From Yponomeuta sedellus (lineage: Eukaryota > Arthropoda > Insecta > Lepidoptera > Yponomeutidae), in the NCBI GenBank assembly GCA_934045075.1, contig OW203724.1, positions 4,551,908 to 4,615,907 on the forward strand: DNA of 64,000 nucleotides, written 5' to 3'. Position numbers and translations under genes: made by a program. The notes under the pieces were generated by a model. That model saw only the letters and a list, made by a program, of their open reading frames with translations. It did not search any database and was not told the origin of the DNA. Numbering within the stretch: position 1 is the first letter of the stretch; each line of letters opens with the position of its first letter. This document shows positions 60,472 to 64,000 of this stretch, one piece after another.

Positions 60472-61068
60472 AGCCCTCGTGGCCTAGTGGAACCGAGTGA
60501 TTGGAATCAATCACTGAGGTTAAGCAACAACAGGCGCGGTCAGGTGCTGGATAGGTGAACATTCTGTGACTACTGCTAGTGGCATTTTTTCCGAGCGCTT
60601 CCGTGCTTCGCAAGGCACGTTAACTGGTTGGTGTCGGCTGTCATGTAACTTGATAACTTCTGACAGTAACTGACTTACGATCTTCCACCAACCCGGACGT
60701 GGCCTAACCTTCCTGCGATTCAGGAAGTAAGAACCCTTGTATTCCCTCACTGCTGGGTCACGGGTCTCTTCTTGCATTGCAGGAAGGTTAGGCCATTGTC
60801 TGCCACGGGGGCCAAGTCCGGGTTGGTGGAGGATTGTAAGACATTGGCGGGCTTTACAGTCTGAAGTTATCGATCCGCCCATAAGGCCTCTGACATGGAC
60901 ATTACCCTGACTATTACTCTGACATTAACGACTGCCATTAAATGACAGCCGGCCGGCATCAACGGCTTAACGTGCATTGCGAAGCACGGAAGCACTCGGA
61001 AAAATGCCACTAGCAGTAATAATGGGACGGTCACCCATCCTGCACCTGACCGTGCCCTGTTATCTGCT
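60472..61068. mobile_element. Inverted pair of 5S-like SINEs, tail to tail
   Basis: + copy 60472-60735: GTGGCCTAGTGGAACCGAGT, GAGGTTAAGCAACAACAGGC, GCGGTCAGGTGCTGGATAGG, then the body. Minus copy 60736-61068: GGGTCACGGGTCTCTTCTTG through to CGGTCACCCATCCTGCACCT and the start of the head. This is the fullest view of the family. The head parallels 5S rRNA around AATTAAGCAGCGTCGGGCGC. Confidence 0.8.
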
Positions 61069-61527
61069 GAATCCTACCTTTCTACTACTATCTCCAAAAT
61101 TGATTTCATTCTATCTTTATCTTGAAATATTTTTTTGATTTCTGGTTGCGGTGTATCAAACGACATAGAAAACAATGTTGCAGCAAGCTTATAAGAAAAC
61201 CATTTTAGTAGTTGAAAATGACAAAACCCGACTGCATTGGAAATGTACTGAAAAGGGTTAAACAAATGCTTACACAAAAATCTGCGTGTTACTGATACGA
61301 AATACAACGTTGGGTCTCATTCCTATTAGGAGATACACAATGATCAAACATTTACAGGTTTAGTATGCACTATAATGTAGGTAAAAACTTTTATGGGCAG
61401 TCGGAAGCCACCACAAAATAGGTAAAAAAAATTAACGACCTTCCCGACTGCAATAAAACTCTATCTATACCGAATAATTCTGTTGTAAATAGTTGATCCT
61501 TTTGTGTATTGGATTTTATATCAATAT

Positions 61528-61725
61528 CTAGCTGACCCAGCGAACTTCGTACCGCCTAATGGTCGATTCTTAATTTTTTATTATTTTTCTCTCCGTAAGA
61601 ACCATCCTCGTACTTCTAGGAATACTTATATAAAAAAAAAGAATTAGCGAAATCGGTTCAGCTGCTCTCAAGATTTGCGCTTGCCAACACATTGAGCAAT
61701 TCATTTTTGTATTATAGAATAAAAT
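61528..61725 (-). repeat. Inverted copy of the GGGTCAGCTAGT repeat
   Basis: CTAGCTGACCCAGCGAACTT, GTAAGAACCATCCTCGTACT, GAATTAGCGAAATCGGTTCA and GCGCTTGCCAACACATTGAG match 59830-60003 reversed. 61069-61527 has no recognised feature. Confidence 0.65.
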
Positions 61726-61925
61726 AGTAAAGTAGGGTTTTGTGTATGTATCTACTTGTAACATAACATAACCTCACGACTGTACCCCAAAGAGGTAGGG
61801 AGAGGTATACAGGGACTGCGACTTGCCACGTTTCTGACAGATCACCTTCGCTTCATCAACCTTCGTAAGTCGTGGCATGAACGCACGCTGGTTCCGGGTA
61901 CTTATCTACTGGTTAACCCTTTTAT

Positions 61926-62431
61926 AGAACGTTTCCAGAGAAGTCGAGTTTTCAATTTTTTTTTGTTTTGTTTTAAATGCAGTAAGGATCGTCCACGGGG
62001 AAGGGGAAGTTGGCGAAAAATCACGAAATATCAAACAAGGGGAGTGGGTTGGTGTACTGACATATCACAGTTATAGGTACAGTTATACCTTTCCCCTATT
62101 ATTTTTATGCCGGTCAATGACAACGTGCAACTTTAATTTCTGTCCGAACATATTTATTGCTTTGAATAAGTCTGTTATTTTTTCGGAATTTCATTGTATT
62201 TAATTAAAATGATGTTACACATACCGGATCGGTACTTGAAGACAATGTTATAAAAATCGCTAAGATATTTTGTACGAAAAAAAATACACGTGATTTTGAG
62301 TGAGTTGGTAATCTAAAACATCACATTGTATCAAGCGGATGCTAAAAACATAATGTTTTTAGGTAATGGGAGACTATCTATTTCTTCACTCAGTTAAGAA
62401 AATATATAATTTTTACAAACAGTGGTAGCGG
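61926..62431. other. Intergenic, no recognised feature
   Basis: AT-rich apart from a short GC-richer stretch at 61985-62050. Nothing recognisable on either strand. Confidence 0.5.
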
Positions 62432-62640
62432 CGGCAGCTCAGTCAGTAGGTACAACAGTGTACTCGGAATCAAGAGACTCAGGTTCGATCCCTCGTGCGA
62501 GCAGTACCTACCAATGACTTTGTTTTGTAAGTTAAGTGTATTTGTGAAGTTATAGTAGTTTTACCATTCGCTTAATGAAGGAAAACAGCATGAGGAAACC
62601 TGAGTGTCTGAGGTATTAAAATACCTTAGTGTTGAAATTG
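62432..62640 (+). mobile_element. tRNA-like SINE with ACTCAGGTTCGATCCC B box
   Basis: GCGGCAGCTCAGTCAGTAGG (A box), AATCAAGAGACTCAGGTTCG and ATCCCTCGTGCGAGC, followed by AAGGAAAACAGCATGAGGAA, the usual lepidopteran body. The same body without a head is at 59625-59670. Confidence 0.7.
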
Positions 62641-62832
62641 ACCAGTGGGCACGCGTGGTAATAAAGCCCACTCTCTCTGAGGTCTGTACCCTGCAGTTGA
62701 ACGTGAAAAAAGTTAACAGTCATTTAAGGCCGGGTTCTGAATTGAAAATTTCACTAACAAAATACTTAAGTGTAGTGCTGTCTTTTCAAATTTCCTAGAA
62801 AAGAGCGCGACAGAACGTTACTTAAGTATAGT

Positions 62833-62919
62833 TAGAATATTTTCGGGGCTTAATCGCGCAGTAAATTATTGCTATTTTACCTCGACGTTACGACGCGATT
62901 AAGCCCCGAAAATATTCTA
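62833..62919. mobile_element. 87-bp palindromic MITE, perfect 26-bp arms
   Basis: TAGAATATTTTCGGGGCTTA plus ATCGCG (62833-62858) is exactly complementary to 62894-62919. TA at both ends could be the target duplication. Confidence 0.88.
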
Positions 62920-63282
62920 TGTGTACAAGTCGCGAAAGTTTAAAATATGTTACTTAAGTATTTACGAGTGTTTAGCTAAATTCACAATTCAGGAACTGGT
63001 CCTTAATTCCTCAAGCCGATCCCGCTGATGATTACTGGAGAATCCCCAAATTATAGAACCATAACGTCGAAGAACTAAGAGAGGCCTGGCGTTGATTTTG
63101 CGTTTTTGTATGAGCATTAGCGCTGGTCGACCAAGATATTCTGACAAGAAAGGAAGGCAAAGACAAGTGTGGGGATTTGGACGGGAGCCACACGGCTGTG
63201 GGACAATCAGACGATTTACCCCCCCGCGCCACTGGGAGCGAGAAGCTATAGTACAATTTTATTGTTTTATTGTATTTTATGT

Positions 63283-63533
63283 CGGCCTCGGTGGCGCAGC
63301 GGTTTGGCACGCTGACTGTAAAACGGAAGGTCTCGGGTTCGATCCCCGGCCGGGTCAAACTAGGAAACGAACTTTTCTAGTTTGTCACGGGTCTTGGATG
63401 TTATCTATGTATTTATTGTATTAAATCTATCGTCGAGTTAGCACCTATAACACAAGTCATTTAGTTGTACTTAGTATAGGCTAACGAGATCTGTGTAATA
63501 TGTCCATGAACATTTATTTATTTATTTTTCCGT
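63283..63533 (+). mobile_element. tRNA-like SINE, family T2
   Basis: CCTCGGTGGCGCAGCGGTTT, CTGACTGTAAAACGGAAGGT, GGTTCGATCCCCGGCCGG, the body TATCGTCGAGTTAGCACC and an ATTTATTTATTT tail. It is nearly identical to 27236-27483. Confidence 0.9.
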
Positions 63534-63798
63534 CTTCCGGCTCACATGGGTTTCATTGGCCTAAGGCTTATAATTCTTGGGTCCTTATAGTTATTGAAAT
63601 TCGAAAACAAAAATTAAATCTTTGGACGTAACTTTTTAGTCAAATTACAAATTATCATTGTTATTTACTTTGCTTTTAACCAAACTCGTTTTTTGTCAAG
63701 GCAAGCTTTCATACTGTTATTCAATAAATAGTCATTACGGTATATTAAACAATGAATAAAAAATAAAACAAACAAGATACTGTCTCCTACAATTAATA

Positions 63799-63993
63799 AT
63801 GATGGGAAAAATCGCGGACAAGGGACACGTAGGCCGGAGAATAAAATCCTGGTTGAGAAACTTACGGGAGTGGACCCGAGTCGCAAGTGTTGCCTCGCTC
63901 TTACGCCTTGCGAGAGACAAAGAGAAATATGCAGAGCTGACTGCCAACCTTCGCAAGTCGGAGAGGCACCAAAAGAAGAAGAATAAAAAATAA
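63799..63993 (+). pseudogene. RTE-type LINE reverse-transcriptase C-terminus, fragment at window edge
   Basis: 64 codons ending at TAA 63991-63993. GRRIKSWLRNLREWTR and an ARDKEKYAELTANLR-like end are the usual last residues of RTE-type ORF2 proteins. Upstream sequence is not LINE-like in frame, so it is a 5'-truncated insertion. The ATG at 63799 need not be a start. Confidence 0.6.
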
Positions 63994-64000
63994 GTACCCA

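Noticed and set aside
63032..63358. Small proteins with TRPGIEPETF-like or similar peptides over tRNA-like SINEs (also 7416-7652, 27156-27392)
   Set aside because: These are translations of SINE heads, a frequent artefact in lepidopteran gene sets.

Overview
The window is insect nuclear DNA, most probably from a butterfly or moth. Genes have introns with GT/AG splice sites, there are no operons or bacterial signals, and most of the sequence is transposable elements. The repeats (Jockey, RTE, CR1-like and RNase-H-bearing LINEs, tRNA-like and 5S-like SINEs, and fragments with a TCACGATGTTTTCCTTCAC-type motif) are the kind common in Lepidoptera. Family names come from recognising sequence, not from a database search.

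Three host genes can be read. (1) 313-4559, + strand: the last three exons of a Pro/Gly-rich protein I cannot name. Its last exon carries a long 21-bp coding minisatellite, two sumoylation-like motifs and a GGLVSYFSSQREDDIDA tail. (2) 12337-4953, - strand: a complete ten-exon RBBP5 gene (WD40 subunit of the SET1/MLL histone H3K4 methyltransferase core), predicted 475 aa. It converges on gene 1, with stop codons about 400 bp apart. (3) 25893-48683, + strand: a complete twelve-exon GCC1/GCC88 gene (trans-Golgi golgin with a C-terminal GRIP domain), predicted 620 aa, with its introns full of retroelements. All splice phases in RBBP5 and GCC1 agree and both totals are multiples of three.

Layout: 1-4950, gene 1 with intronic SINEs. 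4953-12337, RBBP5 with RTE and SINE remnants in its introns. 12338-25892, the divergent RBBP5/GCC1 intergenic region. It is 13.6 kb long, but about 11.6 kb is a THAP-bearing DNA element (12583-14592) and a near full-length RNase-H LINE (16197-25769), itself split by a complete RTE-type LINE (18030-22385). 25893-48683, GCC1 with a Jockey wreck (27487-29905), an apparently intact CR1-like LINE with a PHD-finger ORF1 (about 36250-40665), a minisatellite that copies a splice donor (41727-42372) and several MITEs. 48684-64000, no host gene recognised, but two more copies of the THAP element (51675-53677 and 54273-56207), MITEs, SINEs and an RTE 3' end at the right edge.

The most interesting result is the THAP element family: three copies, each bounded by a different perfect 8-bp target duplication, with conserved ends, very weak terminal inverted repeats and an intron-containing THAP-domain gene whose reading frame looks already broken in both longer copies. 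This fits a non-autonomous P-element-like family. Next come the splice-donor minisatellite in GCC1, the LINE insertion 109 bp upstream of the GCC1 start codon, and SINE copies that form long fold-backs.
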